Origin: a virus
IMG/VR virus record: IMGVR_UViG_3300034356_001231
Span: 23,809-87,808 of that record
DNA: 64,000 nucleotides
Reading direction: 5' to 3' (one strand)
Shown: piece after piece, positions 1 through 6,848 of the stretch
How the letters are laid out: every line of letters starts with the position of its first letter
How positions within the stretch are numbered: position 1 is the stretch's first letter
Position numbers and translations under genes: made by a program
Notes under the pieces: model-generated
The model's input: the letters and a program-made list of their open reading frames with translations, nothing else
What the model was told of the DNA's origin: nothing
Database searches by the model: none

Positions 1-730
1 ACTACTAGGCGTATCATTCACTGGTATCTATGATAATCCTTTGATGAACGATTACAATGATCCTGAGTTGCCTGCACGTCTAGAACGTCTACGTCAGGTT
101 GCTATTGATACGAATAAGGAATGGAGCGAGAAACTTGGAATTAATCAGTCAGTAGCTATTACCTGCGTTAAACCATCAGGAACAGTCAGTCAATTGGTCC
201 TTAGTCCTTCTGGCATTCATCCAGGCCATGATAGGTACTACATCCGCCGTGTGCGCAGCGACAATAAAGACCCACTCACCAATCATCTTATTTCTGCTGG
301 CGTGCCTCATGAGCCAGACGTTACTAAGCCTCATTCTACTACTGTCTTTAGTTTCCCGATGAGACTACCAGATACTTCAATCACAAGAGAGAATGTATCA
401 GCTATTGACCATCTAGAACTTTGGTTGAAGTATCAGCGTCATTGGTGTGAGCATAAACCATCTGTTACTATTAATGTAACGGAAGCAGAATGGCCACGTG
501 TTGGCGCATGGGTTTATGATCACTTTGATGAAATGTCAGGCGTTTCCTTCCTACCATATGATGGTGGTACATATCGTCAGGCGCCATATGAAACCATCAC
601 AAAAGAAGAGTATGAAAACACAATCATAAATATTCCGACGACTGTTGATTGGGATAACTTGATTGAAATGGTTGACAACGTAGAAGGCGTTCAGACATTG
701 GCTTGTAGTGCAGGAAATTGCGAGATATGA
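1..730 (+). CDS. nrdJ: Class II (adenosylcobalamin-dependent) ribonucleoside-triphosphate reductase, C-terminal part
   Basis: The frame is open from base 2 at the window edge, so the gene begins upstream and only about 242 C-terminal residues are visible. The motif VKPSGTVSQL followed by GIHP and a YYIRRVR segment is typical of monomeric B12-dependent ribonucleotide reductases. The tail ends in two nearby cysteines (ACSAGNCEI), the place of the swinging redox pair. The enzyme reduces ribonucleotides to deoxyribonucleotides for phage DNA synthesis, and the glutaredoxin at 6280 could re-reduce it. The family call is firm. The choice of class II over class I rests on the motif pattern, because the N-terminal half is outside the window. 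Confidence 0.85.
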   Translation, partial: LLGVSFTGIYDNPLMNDYNDPELPARLERLRQVAIDTNKEWSEKLGINQSVAITCVKPSGTVSQLVLSPSGIHPGHDRYYIRRVRSDNKDPLTNHLISAGVPHEPDVTKPHSTTVFSFPMRLPDTSITRENVSAIDHLELWLKYQRHWCEHKPSVTINVTEAEWPRVGAWVYDHFDEMSGVSFLPYDGGTYRQAPYETITKEEYENTIINIPTTVDWDNLIEMVDNVEGVQTLACSAGNCEI

Positions 731-1095
731 GCGAAGAATGGAAAGACGGATACAAACAAGGTTTCCAAGATGGCATGGAAATAGGAAAATTATGGAGGGA
801 CCAGATGGTCCCTCCACCTTCTGTTGGTCGATTAGACTATGGCGAACAGAAATGTAAAGTCTGTGGAATGTCTTTCACTGATAGTCTTGGTAGATTGAAA
901 CCTATGGGATATGTTTGTTCGCATAACAATTGTCCTAGTAGAATTACTTGTAACACAAGCCAACCATATAATTCTTCATGGTCTACTTCTATGGCTGCAT
1001 CTTTAATAAAAGATCCTGGTCCTAGTGATGGTATGTCTTATGAGGAAATTTATGGTTCAGTAATTTATCAACAAAATAAAAATAAGGAAGAATAA
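727..1095 (+). CDS. Small zinc-ribbon-like protein, unknown function
   Basis: The protein has about 122 residues, starting at the ATG that overlaps the reductase stop (ATGA), which suggests translational coupling. A TTG nine bases earlier is a possible alternative start. The N-terminus is charged (EEWKDGYKQGFQDGMEIG). It is followed by a CxxC pair (CKVCGM) and a second CxxxxC pair (CSHNNC), a plausible zinc knuckle. The C-terminal part is Ser/Asn-rich. I do not recognise a family. Its place directly behind nrdJ suggests co-expression with nucleotide metabolism genes. Confidence 0.7.
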   Translation: MSEEWKDGYKQGFQDGMEIGKLWRDQMVPPPSVGRLDYGEQKCKVCGMSFTDSLGRLKPMGYVCSHNNCPSRITCNTSQPYNSSWSTSMAASLIKDPGPSDGMSYEEIYGSVIYQQNKNKEE

Positions 1096-1284
1096 ATGAA
1101 GGTTGACGCAGAATTATTCGATCTTTGTAGAGAATTTATAAAAGAACATAAAATTGAATGTGCAGAAGACATCTATCAGACAGATAGCGTGTCTGAATAT
1201 TCTTTAGAATTTATTGAATCAATCTGTGAATTAATTGGTTATCATGAAGAAGAAGAAATAGAAGACGAAGAATACGAAGATTGA
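1096..1284 (+). CDS. Small acidic protein, unknown function
   Basis: A 62-residue protein whose ATG immediately follows the previous stop. It is strongly acidic, ending in a run of Glu and Asp (HEEEEIEDEEYED), with no membrane segment or recognisable motif. The start has the upstream AAGGAAGAAT sequence as a ribosome-binding site. It sits in a chain of overlapping small genes, as is typical of T4-like early regions. Function is unknown. Confidence 0.7.
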   Translation: MKVDAELFDLCREFIKEHKIECAEDIYQTDSVSEYSLEFIESICELIGYHEEEEIEDEEYED

Positions 1285-1508
1285 TACGTATTGATCCTCC
1301 TATACCTTTGTTAACACCAAAGGGCAAAGCATTAGCGCATTTTCTTATTGATTATGGGTTTGAGCACGATTTATATTGGGTTTGTTTTCAAGAAGAAACT
1401 GGTGAATGTTGGACTTGGAATAATAAAGATATAAGAGCGCAAAAGAATATTACGGCTGGTAGGATAAATATCCCGAAGGAGATTCGGGATGTGGACTTAC
1501 AAAGGTGA
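1281..1508 (+). CDS. Small conserved-looking phage protein, unknown function
   Basis: About 75 residues starting at a TTG that overlaps the previous stop (TTGA). The body contains an aromatic, acidic stretch (YGFEHDLYWVCFQEETGECW) of a kind I associate with small T4-like phage proteins, but I cannot name a family. The last 20 bases overlap the next gene in another frame. The non-ATG start and the overlap suggest translational coupling. Confidence 0.6.
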   Translation: MIRIDPPIPLLTPKGKALAHFLIDYGFEHDLYWVCFQEETGECWTWNNKDIRAQKNITAGRINIPKEIRDVDLQR

Positions 1509-1887
1509 AATCTTAGAAGATATACCAGAAGGCTATGTTGGAATGGTTTATATGATCACCAACATAGCCACTAATAAAAAGTATATCGGCAAAAAGATTT
1601 TTCATTTTACTAAAACAAAACAAGTAAAAGGTAAAAAGAAAAGATCTAAAGTTGAAAGCGACTGGAAAAATTATTATGGCTCCAACAAAGAACTCAATGA
1701 GCATGTGGAGTTGTTTGGAGTCAACAACTTTAAAAGAGAAATTCTGCATCTCTGTGTCAATAAATCTCAAATGTCTTATCTAGAATTACGAGAACAGATA
1801 GATCGTAGAGTATTGGAAACAGAAGAGTATTATAACGAATGGATCTCTGCGAAAGTTCGTAAAACAAAACACTTGACTAATCTATAA
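1489..1887 (+). CDS. GIY-YIG-like nuclease-fold protein (Seg-like)
   Basis: A 132-residue protein with an AAGGAG ribosome-binding site ahead of its ATG. The N-terminus shows a degenerate GIY-YIG signature: GMVYMITN followed about ten residues later by KKYIGKK. Further on are WKNYYGSNKELN and FGVNNFKREIL, the arginine/glutamate region seen in GIY-YIG nucleases. A lysine-rich insert (VKGKKKRSK) lies between. It is shorter than typical Seg homing endonucleases and shows no separate DNA-binding domain. It may be a small nicking enzyme or a domesticated remnant. The fold assignment is likely; activity is uncertain. Confidence 0.65.
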   Translation: MWTYKGEILEDIPEGYVGMVYMITNIATNKKYIGKKIFHFTKTKQVKGKKKRSKVESDWKNYYGSNKELNEHVELFGVNNFKREILHLCVNKSQMSYLELREQIDRRVLETEEYYNEWISAKVRKTKHLTNL

Positions 1888-1900
1888 AATATAGTATAAT
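1873..1900 (+). promoter_or_regulatory. Sigma70-type promoter (TTGACT-16-TATAAT)
   Basis: TTGACT at 1873-1878 and a perfect TATAAT at 1895-1900 are separated by 16 bp. It lies at the end of the GIY-YIG-like gene and 26 bp ahead of the tiny basic gene at 1927, which has a GGAGG ribosome-binding site at 1916-1920. It matches other promoters in the window that begin with TTGACT. Confidence 0.75.
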
Positions 1901-1926
1901 TGGATTATTAACAATGGAGGTGTTAT

Positions 1927-2025
1927 ATGGCATGGCCACATAAGAATCGTCCTCGTAAGGGACGTAGAAAGATCGGCTCTCAGAAACGTAAGGCACGTCG
2001 CCTAAAGGGTCGTAAGCGTAAGTAA
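1927..2025 (+). CDS. Very basic 32-residue protein
   Basis: An ATG with a strong GGAGG site seven bases upstream opens a 32-codon frame ending at TAA 2023-2025. About half of the residues are Lys or Arg (for example RPRKGRRKIGSQKRKARRL), with one Trp near the N-terminus. It has its own consensus-like promoter, so strong expression is expected. Such a peptide could bind nucleic acid or the host transcription or translation machinery, but the function is unknown. It is distinct from ribosomal protein L34, which it resembles only in size and charge. Confidence 0.75.
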   Translation: MAWPHKNRPRKGRRKIGSQKRKARRLKGRKRK

Positions 2026-2047
2026 TAAAATTGAAAGGTGAATAAGT

Positions 2048-2335
2048 ATGAATAAGTTTTTCCTAACAGCAGCATTTGTTCTCGGTCTATCTGGCTCTGC
2101 ATTTGCTCTGCATACCCACGATGAGACACACAACGGTAAGACTGTTGCTGTTCCTGGCGCAACTAAGAGCAATGGCGTTTACGCTCCAGCAGCGCAGTAT
2201 ACTCCGCACGGTCTAGTTGTGACTGCTCCTCCAGGCGCTGACGTTGATGTTGATAACGATGGTAGTGATATTTCAATTGATATTACTCCAAAGGGCAAGC
2301 GTGGCCTTCTTGGGCTTGGCGTTCTAGGTCTATAA
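2048..2335 (+). CDS. Small exported protein, unknown function
   Basis: A 95-residue protein with a clear Sec signal peptide: MNKFFL, a hydrophobic core to about residue 19, then a small-residue cleavage site (SAFA, cut before LHTHDE). The mature part is rich in Gly, Asp and His, with an acidic DVDVDNDGSDI segment and a Gly/Leu-rich tail (RGLLGLGVLGL). GAAAGGTG precedes the start. It belongs to a group of exported phage proteins here (2900, 3290, 17711, 18132). The role is unknown; periplasm or cell envelope is the likely location. Confidence 0.7.
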   Translation: MNKFFLTAAFVLGLSGSAFALHTHDETHNGKTVAVPGATKSNGVYAPAAQYTPHGLVVTAPPGADVDVDNDGSDISIDITPKGKRGLLGLGVLGL

Positions 2336-2337
2336 CA

Positions 2338-2796
2338 ATGAAAAAGCTGAATCTGAATGAAGTAAAAGAATTCATTGTCAATACATCATTGTCAACTAAA
2401 ATTTACATCGGTTCAGATTCAGCACGTCATCGTAAGGGTGATGTTTGGTTTGCTGAATACTGTACTGTTATAGTTGTTCACTATGATGGTAAACATGGTT
2501 GTAAAGTTTTCGGTGAGTTAGAAACCGAAAGAGATTATGACCAGAGGAAAGACAAACCACGCATGCGTCTCATGAATGAAGTAATGAGAACTGCGCAGAT
2601 GTATCTTGAACTTGAAGAAGCTATTGGCGATAGACAAGTTGAAATACATCTGGACATCAACCCTAACGAAAAGCATGGTTCATCATGTGTCATTAGTGAA
2701 GCAGTAGGTTATATCAAAGGAATGTGTAACGTAGTACCTTTCGTAAAACCAAAAGCATTTGCTGCTTCTATTGCAGCTGATAGGCTGCTCGCGTAG
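2338..2796 (+). CDS. RNase H-like protein of the DUF458/YkuK type
   Basis: A 152-residue protein beginning three bases after the preceding stop. It carries the pattern of the DUF458 family: IYIGSDSARHRKGDVWFAEY near the N-terminus, an acidic ERDYDQRKD region, then EIHLDINPNEKHGSS and an AVGYIKGM segment. The DSA, DIN and Glu positions would form an RNase H-fold metal site. Cellular members (YkuK-like) are poorly characterised, so a nuclease role is inferred from fold only. It ends just before the tRNA gene at 2805. Confidence 0.7.
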   Translation: MKKLNLNEVKEFIVNTSLSTKIYIGSDSARHRKGDVWFAEYCTVIVVHYDGKHGCKVFGELETERDYDQRKDKPRMRLMNEVMRTAQMYLELEEAIGDRQVEIHLDINPNEKHGSSCVISEAVGYIKGMCNVVPFVKPKAFAASIAADRLLA

Positions 2797-2804
2797 CCTA
2801 TCTT

Positions 2805-2881
2805 GGGGATGTAGAACAATTGGTTAGTTCCCGCTGCTCATAACAGCGTGGTTGCAGGTTCGAGTCCTGCCATCCCTACCA
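2805..2881 (+). tRNA. tRNA with CAU anticodon (Met or Ile2)
   Basis: It folds as a cloverleaf: acceptor GGGGATG with CATCCCT (first pair G-U), anticodon stem CGCTG/CAGCG around loop CTCATAA, T-arm GCAGG-TTCGAGT-CCTGC, and encoded CCA. The anticodon is at 2839-2841. Met versus lysidine-type Ile cannot be decided by eye. It is the only tRNA on the plus strand here, away from the main array. Confidence 0.9.
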
Positions 2882-2899
2882 TTTCCGAAAGGTTTTATT

Positions 2900-3253
2900 A
2901 TGAATTGTTTGATCCCATTTTTGTGCGCATTAGTTATGAATGCGCCAGATAATAATCATAAATCTAAATATATAAATAAACATTACCAGGGTGGCGGACA
3001 TAACGCCTCTTGGTATAACGACCGGAGCGGACGGACAGCATCCGGCATGCGTCATCACTATGGTGTTGCGCATAGAACTCTACCATTTGGAACAACAGTT
3101 TGCATTAGCAATCCTGCAAATGGTAGATCAGTAGAAGCCGTTGTAACCGATAGAGGGCCATTCGTCAGAGGAAGAACTATTGACGTCAATCAAAACGTGG
3201 CTCGTGCCCTTGGTTTCCGAGGAACCGCACATCTAAATTACCATCCGTGTTAA
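2900..3253 (+). CDS. Exported RlpA-like double-psi beta-barrel protein
   Basis: A 117-residue protein. The ATG at 2900 is preferred over an upstream start inside the tRNA because AAGG lies just ahead of it and the protein then begins with a short hydrophobic signal-like segment. The core GGGHNASWYNDRSGRTASG, LPFGTTVCI, VTDRGPFVRGRTIDV and AARALGF-like pattern is the RlpA/expansin barrel. RlpA proteins bind or cleave peptidoglycan glycan strands and carry a conserved Asp, here in the TDRGPF and RTIDV elements. It may help entry or lysis through the cell wall. It is followed by another exported cell-wall-type protein. Confidence 0.8.
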   Translation: MNCLIPFLCALVMNAPDNNHKSKYINKHYQGGGHNASWYNDRSGRTASGMRHHYGVAHRTLPFGTTVCISNPANGRSVEAVVTDRGPFVRGRTIDVNQNVARALGFRGTAHLNYHPC

Positions 3254-3289
3254 GGGTCGGTTGCACATAACAGAAAGGTAAATCCCAAA

Positions 3290-3811
3290 ATGAAGAAGAT
3301 TATTTTTGCTGCTGTGACAGCAGTAGCTATGCTTGCGATTAGCAGCACAGCTGAAGCACGTCGCTACAGCCAGAATACTCAGTATTCGCAACACGAAGAG
3401 GTAGACTTTGATCCCATTGGCTCTCTCTTCGGAGGAAGTAATTGGAGTGTAACACCACAATTCCGATTACATCCAAAACATGCTGTCTATCATAACAGCC
3501 GTTACCACACTTACTCTCATCATTTTTCTGGCAATATGTCAAGATCAATTGTATCTTATGGTCATATGCTTCAGAATATGGGACTGAGAGTATCCGAACA
3601 TCCAGCATTCGGTGGCGTTCACCATGTTCATCATGGTCATGCGCATTATGCTGGACGTGCGATCGACGTTAATGTTGGTCGTGGCGTATATGAAGCACAT
3701 TCCGGCTATGCTCATAAGTTTGATGCTATTGCAGCACGAGCAAGAGCAGCTGGCTATACAGTACTTTGGCGTGTGGCTGGTCATTTCAACCACATGCACA
3801 TTCAGAAGTAA
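3290..3811 (+). CDS. Exported His-rich M15-type metallopeptidase-like protein
   Basis: A 173-residue protein with a Sec signal peptide (MKKIIFAAVTAVAMLAISS, cut near AEA). The C-terminal half carries HYAGRAIDV and, near the end, HFNHMHIQ. These are the HxxGxAxD and HxH zinc ligands of the M15/D-Ala-D-Ala carboxypeptidase fold. Many other histidines are present. It probably cuts peptidoglycan cross-links in the periplasm. It directly follows the RlpA-like gene, and a strong terminator closes the pair. Exported endolysin-like enzymes are unusual for T4-type phages, which mostly use cytosolic lysozyme and a holin. Confidence 0.7.
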   Translation: MKKIIFAAVTAVAMLAISSTAEARRYSQNTQYSQHEEVDFDPIGSLFGGSNWSVTPQFRLHPKHAVYHNSRYHTYSHHFSGNMSRSIVSYGHMLQNMGLRVSEHPAFGGVHHVHHGHAHYAGRAIDVNVGRGVYEAHSGYAHKFDAIAARARAAGYTVLWRVAGHFNHMHIQK

Positions 3812-3820
3812 TATAAGTAT

Positions 3821-3849
3821 AAGGGTGGCAATGTCCGTGCCACCCTTTT
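3821..3849 (+). terminator. Intrinsic terminator
   Basis: A perfect 10-bp stem (AAGGGTGGCA at 3821-3830 with TGCCACCCTT at 3838-3847), a 7-base loop and a T-run. It closes the exported-protein pair and precedes the ClpP-like gene. Confidence 0.9.
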
Positions 3850-3864
3850 ATCATGGAGGCAAAC

Positions 3865-4431
3865 TTGAACGTAGAAAAAGAGGATAAAAATATAGAAATC
3901 CCTAACATTGAAGATCATCACTACCTATTATTCAACTCGATTTTTGACGCAAGTTCAACAGGCGAAGCAATAAAATTTATTCTCGCTCGTAATCTTATGA
4001 AAAAAGATCGCCCAAAATTCATGAAGATGATCATAAATTCTCCAGGCGGCGAAGTCCCTTCAGCCTTTGCGTTAATTGATACGTTAAAAGGTTCAAAGAT
4101 TCCGGTGTATACATATGGACTTGGTGAAATTGCTTCTTGTGGTCTACTTACGTTCATGGCGGGAACGAAAGGACATCGTTACATTACTAGAAATACCGCA
4201 ATTCTTTCCCATCAGTTCTCATGGGGAACTATTGGCAAAGAACACGAGTTACATGCATCAGTAAAAGAATTTAATAACACCAGTCAACGTATTATAGATC
4301 ATTATAAAAAATGCACTGGCCAGACTGAAGCGACTATCAAGAAATATCTATTACCACCAGAAGATGTTTGGTTAACGCCCAAGGAGGCAGTGAAGTATGG
4401 TATCGCAGACCAAATTGTGGATTTTTACTGA
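3865..4431 (+). CDS. ClpP-like serine protease
   Basis: About 188 residues. The in-frame ATG at 3853 lies upstream of the GGAGG at 3855-3859, so the TTG at 3865, five bases behind that site, is the better start. ClpP features are visible: INSPGGEV (oxyanion strand), GEIASCGLLTFMAG with the nucleophile Ser in ASCG, LSHQFSWG with the catalytic His, and a C-terminal PKEAVKYGIADQIVD. ClpP forms a tetradecameric peptidase, and a phage copy could act in host takeover or prohead processing. Overlap with the next gene suggests coupling. Confidence 0.8.
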   Translation: MNVEKEDKNIEIPNIEDHHYLLFNSIFDASSTGEAIKFILARNLMKKDRPKFMKMIINSPGGEVPSAFALIDTLKGSKIPVYTYGLGEIASCGLLTFMAGTKGHRYITRNTAILSHQFSWGTIGKEHELHASVKEFNNTSQRIIDHYKKCTGQTEATIKKYLLPPEDVWLTPKEAVKYGIADQIVDFY

Positions 4432-4636
4432 GTGGGCAGCAACCTTAATACTAATCATTGGCGTTGCTCTTACATCATGGAACATATATCCAGCTAACAT
4501 ATATATTAGTGCACTAGGTAATTTTTTATGGTTACTTATGGCATTGTATTGGAAAAAGTGGTCTTTGATTGTTATTCAAGTATTCATACTGTTAATATAT
4601 ACAGGTGGTGTAATTAAAGTTTTTATGGGAGTATAA
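4397..4636 (+). CDS. Small membrane protein, about three helices
   Basis: A 79-residue protein with an AAGGAGG site at 4381-4387, starting inside the end of the ClpP-like gene. Three hydrophobic stretches are visible: ATLILIIGVAL, ISALGNFLWLLMALY and LIVIQVFILLIYTGGVI. Short charged turns lie between them. It is probably in the inner membrane. No family is recognised. The tight linkage to ClpP and to the following methyltransferase suggests joint expression only. Confidence 0.7.
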   Translation: MVSQTKLWIFTEWAATLILIIGVALTSWNIYPANIYISALGNFLWLLMALYWKKWSLIVIQVFILLIYTGGVIKVFMGV

Positions 4637-4637
4637 T

Positions 4638-5339
4638 ATGGCAATTATTCGTTTTTCTACCGAAGAAGTGTTCGGTACTGATTCTCAAGAATATGAAATC
4701 CTAACAAATGCAGTAGCTAAAGTAGGCGATACACCAGGAGCAATCGTTGAGATTGGCACTCGTCGTGGTGGTTCTGCTAAGTTGATTATTGATACGCTTG
4801 TCGAGAATGGTAACTCTGATCGTTCTATGTTCTGTATTGATCCTTATGGTAATATTGAAATTGAATGCACCAATCTTAATATGACTATGCACAATCCAGA
4901 CCGCCAAATCGATGGCGATAAGATGTCTAAGGAATTGACATCTCCTCAGCGTTTTGATTATGACAACACCATGCGTAATCGCACTATTCCTTCTCTGTAT
5001 TTCTATGCATACCAGGCAGGTCTTAACTTTTCTTTCTTTTGTCTAGAAGATCACGAGTTCTTTAAGCGTTATGCTGATGGTGTTCCTGTTTATGACGAGT
5101 TTAAAAAGTTAGAAAATGAGTATGCATTTGTTTTCTTTGATGGTCCACATGATAATGAAACGCTACACATTGAATGTGACTTTTTCGTAAAGAGAGCGCC
5201 AGTCGGAGCAGTATACGTATTCGACGATATCTGGATGTATGATCACGATGAGATCGTAGAGAATACTTATCTGTTCCCTAATGGTTTTGAGGTTCTCGAG
5301 AAAAGCAAGATCAAGGCTTCCTACGTCAAGACTAAGTAA
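4638..5339 (+). CDS. Class I SAM-dependent methyltransferase
   Basis: A 233-residue protein. Residues around 37-47 (AIVEIGTRRGGSA) form the SAM-binding loop. FCIDPYG provides the acidic residue after strand 2, and FVFFDGPHD and VYVFDDIW mark the later strands. The pattern resembles the Methyltransf_24/macrocin O-methyltransferase type, often acting on sugars or small molecules. The substrate is unknown. It lies a few kilobases before the sugar-nucleotide cassette, so a sugar substrate is possible. It begins one base after the membrane protein's stop. Confidence 0.7.
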   Translation: MAIIRFSTEEVFGTDSQEYEILTNAVAKVGDTPGAIVEIGTRRGGSAKLIIDTLVENGNSDRSMFCIDPYGNIEIECTNLNMTMHNPDRQIDGDKMSKELTSPQRFDYDNTMRNRTIPSLYFYAYQAGLNFSFFCLEDHEFFKRYADGVPVYDEFKKLENEYAFVFFDGPHDNETLHIECDFFVKRAPVGAVYVFDDIWMYDHDEIVENTYLFPNGFEVLEKSKIKASYVKTK

Positions 5340-5345
5340 TATAGA

Positions 5346-5385
5346 TCCTCCAGGATTATAAATAATACATAACAATTCTGGAGGA
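5346..5385 (+). promoter_or_regulatory. Late promoter inside an RBS-sequestering hairpin
   Basis: TCCTCCAGGATT (5346-5357) pairs with AATTCTGGAGGA (5374-5385), giving a 12-bp stem with one G-U pair. The 3' arm contains the GGAGG ribosome-binding site of the gene at 5389. The T4-type late promoter TATAAATA occupies 5357-5364 at the start of the loop. Late transcripts should start near 5370, lack the 5' arm and leave the site free. Read-through transcripts from upstream would fold it away. Confidence 0.8.
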
Positions 5386-5388
5386 ACC

Positions 5389-6114
5389 ATGCTAAACTTT
5401 GGTAATTATCTATCTGAATTAAAATTGACTCTTCAATATCATGACGAGTTAAATCCTAAGATTTGGAAAACCGAAGATAAGCTAAAACCAGAAGTTCGAC
5501 AGGCGCTTCTGAAGTTTGCTTATACTTGGGCAGATTTTGCCAAGATACCAAAGTCAATGATCGATCATGTTATTATGACAGGCGGTAATGCCAATTATAA
5601 TTACACTAGCAAATCAGACATTGATGTTCATGTTATGGTTGATCGTTCTAAACTCTTCTCGGATCCTAAATTTGTAGAAGAATATTTACAGGACAAAAAA
5701 TCTTTATGGACTCTTACTCATAATGTAGATGTTTATGGTTATCCTCTTGAACCTTACGCTCAAGATAAGACTCTGAAATATCCCAAGAATCAAGGAATAT
5801 ACTGTTTAACAAAAGATGAATGGTTACAGAAACCTAGAAAAATTGACTATGATTTCAAAAACGATCATCTTCTGAAACAAAAAGTTTCACATTACATGCA
5901 TGCAATTGATCATATGATCAACACTAAAATGAATGTTGATGCTTTTGAAAATATGAAGTCTCGTTTCAAAAACATGCGTGCTGCTTCTCTGCAACAATAT
6001 GGTGAATTTGGTAGAGAGAATCTTCTATTTAAAGAGTTACGTAACCGTGGGTACATAGACAAAATGAATAAATATGAAACATCACTCAAAGATAAAGAAC
6101 TCTCTTTAAAATAG
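5389..6114 (+). CDS. Predicted nucleotidyltransferase (pol-beta fold)
   Basis: A 241-residue protein. Near residues 65-83, MTGGNANYNYTSKSDIDVHVMVD matches the GG/S...DxD motif of the polymerase-beta nucleotidyltransferase superfamily. The C-terminal half is Lys- and Arg-rich and helical. Such enzymes add nucleotides to proteins, antibiotics or RNA; the target here is unknown. Translation appears to be delayed to the late phase by the hairpin and late promoter just upstream. The start is fixed by the GGAGG at 5380-5384. Confidence 0.7.
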   Translation: MLNFGNYLSELKLTLQYHDELNPKIWKTEDKLKPEVRQALLKFAYTWADFAKIPKSMIDHVIMTGGNANYNYTSKSDIDVHVMVDRSKLFSDPKFVEEYLQDKKSLWTLTHNVDVYGYPLEPYAQDKTLKYPKNQGIYCLTKDEWLQKPRKIDYDFKNDHLLKQKVSHYMHAIDHMINTKMNVDAFENMKSRFKNMRAASLQQYGEFGRENLLFKELRNRGYIDKMNKYETSLKDKELSLK

Positions 6115-6146
6115 AGCTTTTCTTTTTCTTAAATGTAGTCTATAAT
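6115..6146 (+). promoter_or_regulatory. Possible -10 box TATAAT before the 39-residue gene
   Basis: TATAAT stands at 6141-6146, about 25 bases before the ATG at 6171, but no good -35 box lies at the right distance. A weak CTCT/AGAG hairpin with a T-rich tail at about 6100-6130 may end the previous transcript. Listed as a candidate only. Confidence 0.35.
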
Positions 6147-6170
6147 AGAGTGTCTTAAATGGAGGTTGTT

Positions 6171-6290
6171 ATGACAATGAGCAGCGAACTAGAATTTATG
6201 GTTGAAACAGATATGATTGAACGGGGATATAATCCTTATAACCCAGAAGAAGTCAATATGTATTGGGAGAGCTATTTCAATGGCCATTGA
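6171..6290 (+). CDS. 39-residue protein, unknown function
   Basis: An ATG nine bases behind a GGAGG site (6161-6165) opens a 39-codon frame to TGA 6288-6290. It is acidic and Met/Tyr-rich, ending NMYWESYFNGH. Its last codons overlap the glutaredoxin start in another frame, the usual coupling pattern here. No motif is recognised. The good ribosome-binding site and the overlap support it as real. Confidence 0.65.
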   Translation: MTMSSELEFMVETDMIERGYNPYNPEEVNMYWESYFNGH

Positions 6291-6555
6291 AATCTACTCA
6301 AAGAACAATTGTTCTTTTTGCGAACAAACTAAAAAAATCCTAAAAATTCATGGTAAAGAATATGTCGAATATAAACTCGACGAAGACTTTACACGCGAGA
6401 TCCTTCTTTCAAAATTTCCGGAAGCCAAGACATTTCCGGTTATTGTTGTCGATGGTTTTAATATTGGAGGATTCGAACAACTGAAGAAATATCTCACAGA
6501 AGAAACTTCTGACAACAGAAAGATTCTATTAGAAACCAATTATTATGGAGCTTGA
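6280..6555 (+). CDS. Glutaredoxin
   Basis: A 91-residue protein starting at the ATG at 6280, since the longer frame begins at an unsupported TTG inside the previous gene. It has the thioredoxin-fold active site CSFC near the N-terminus (residues 11-14), the cis-Pro TFPVIVV segment and GGFEQLKKYL for glutathione binding. It is comparable to T4 NrdC. It would supply electrons to the ribonucleotide reductase at the start of the window or to other thiol enzymes. Confidence in the family is high. Confidence 0.9.
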   Translation: MAIEIYSKNNCSFCEQTKKILKIHGKEYVEYKLDEDFTREILLSKFPEAKTFPVIVVDGFNIGGFEQLKKYLTEETSDNRKILLETNYYGA

Positions 6556-6839
6556 TTGTGGTTAAGTACGTAAGAGACACCTTATTGCAAGAACTTCGTA
6601 AGAATGTCATGGCTGTTCATTTTACTAAAGTGAATGGTGAAAAGCGTGAAATGCGTTGCACTCTTATGCCAGAACTTCTTCCGCCAAATTACGTTACCGA
6701 ACAATCAGAAGAAAAAGATTTTCATGGCAAGAACCCAGATGTTCTTGCAGTATGGGATGTGATGAAGGGAGGCTGGCGTTCATTTCGCATTGACTCCATT
6801 GAGTATGTTGAAATGTTAGATCCATATCAATATATGTAG
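6552..6839 (+). CDS. WYL_2/DUF2693-type small beta-barrel protein
   Basis: About 95 residues, starting at TTG (6552) overlapping the glutaredoxin stop, or at GTG 6558. The core KNVMAVHFTKVNGEKREMRCTL followed by a WDVMKGGWRSFRIDSI stretch is the pattern of the SH3-like family often labelled WYL_2 or DUF2693 in T4-like phages. A role in nucleic-acid binding is suggested for the fold but not shown. Tight overlap on both sides suggests operon membership. Confidence 0.65.
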   Translation: MIVVKYVRDTLLQELRKNVMAVHFTKVNGEKREMRCTLMPELLPPNYVTEQSEEKDFHGKNPDVLAVWDVMKGGWRSFRIDSIEYVEMLDPYQYM

Positions 6840-6848
6840 GAGAAACTA

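Noticed and set aside
1489-1887. Full homing endonuclease at the window start.
   Set aside because: The GIY-YIG motif is degenerate and there is no DNA-binding tail, so it is described only as GIY-YIG-like.
2971-2978. TATAAATA on the plus strand inside the RlpA-like gene.
   Set aside because: No gene start follows at a late-promoter distance; the string encodes part of the Lys/Tyr/Asn-rich stretch, so it is probably fortuitous, although it could add late transcription of 3290.
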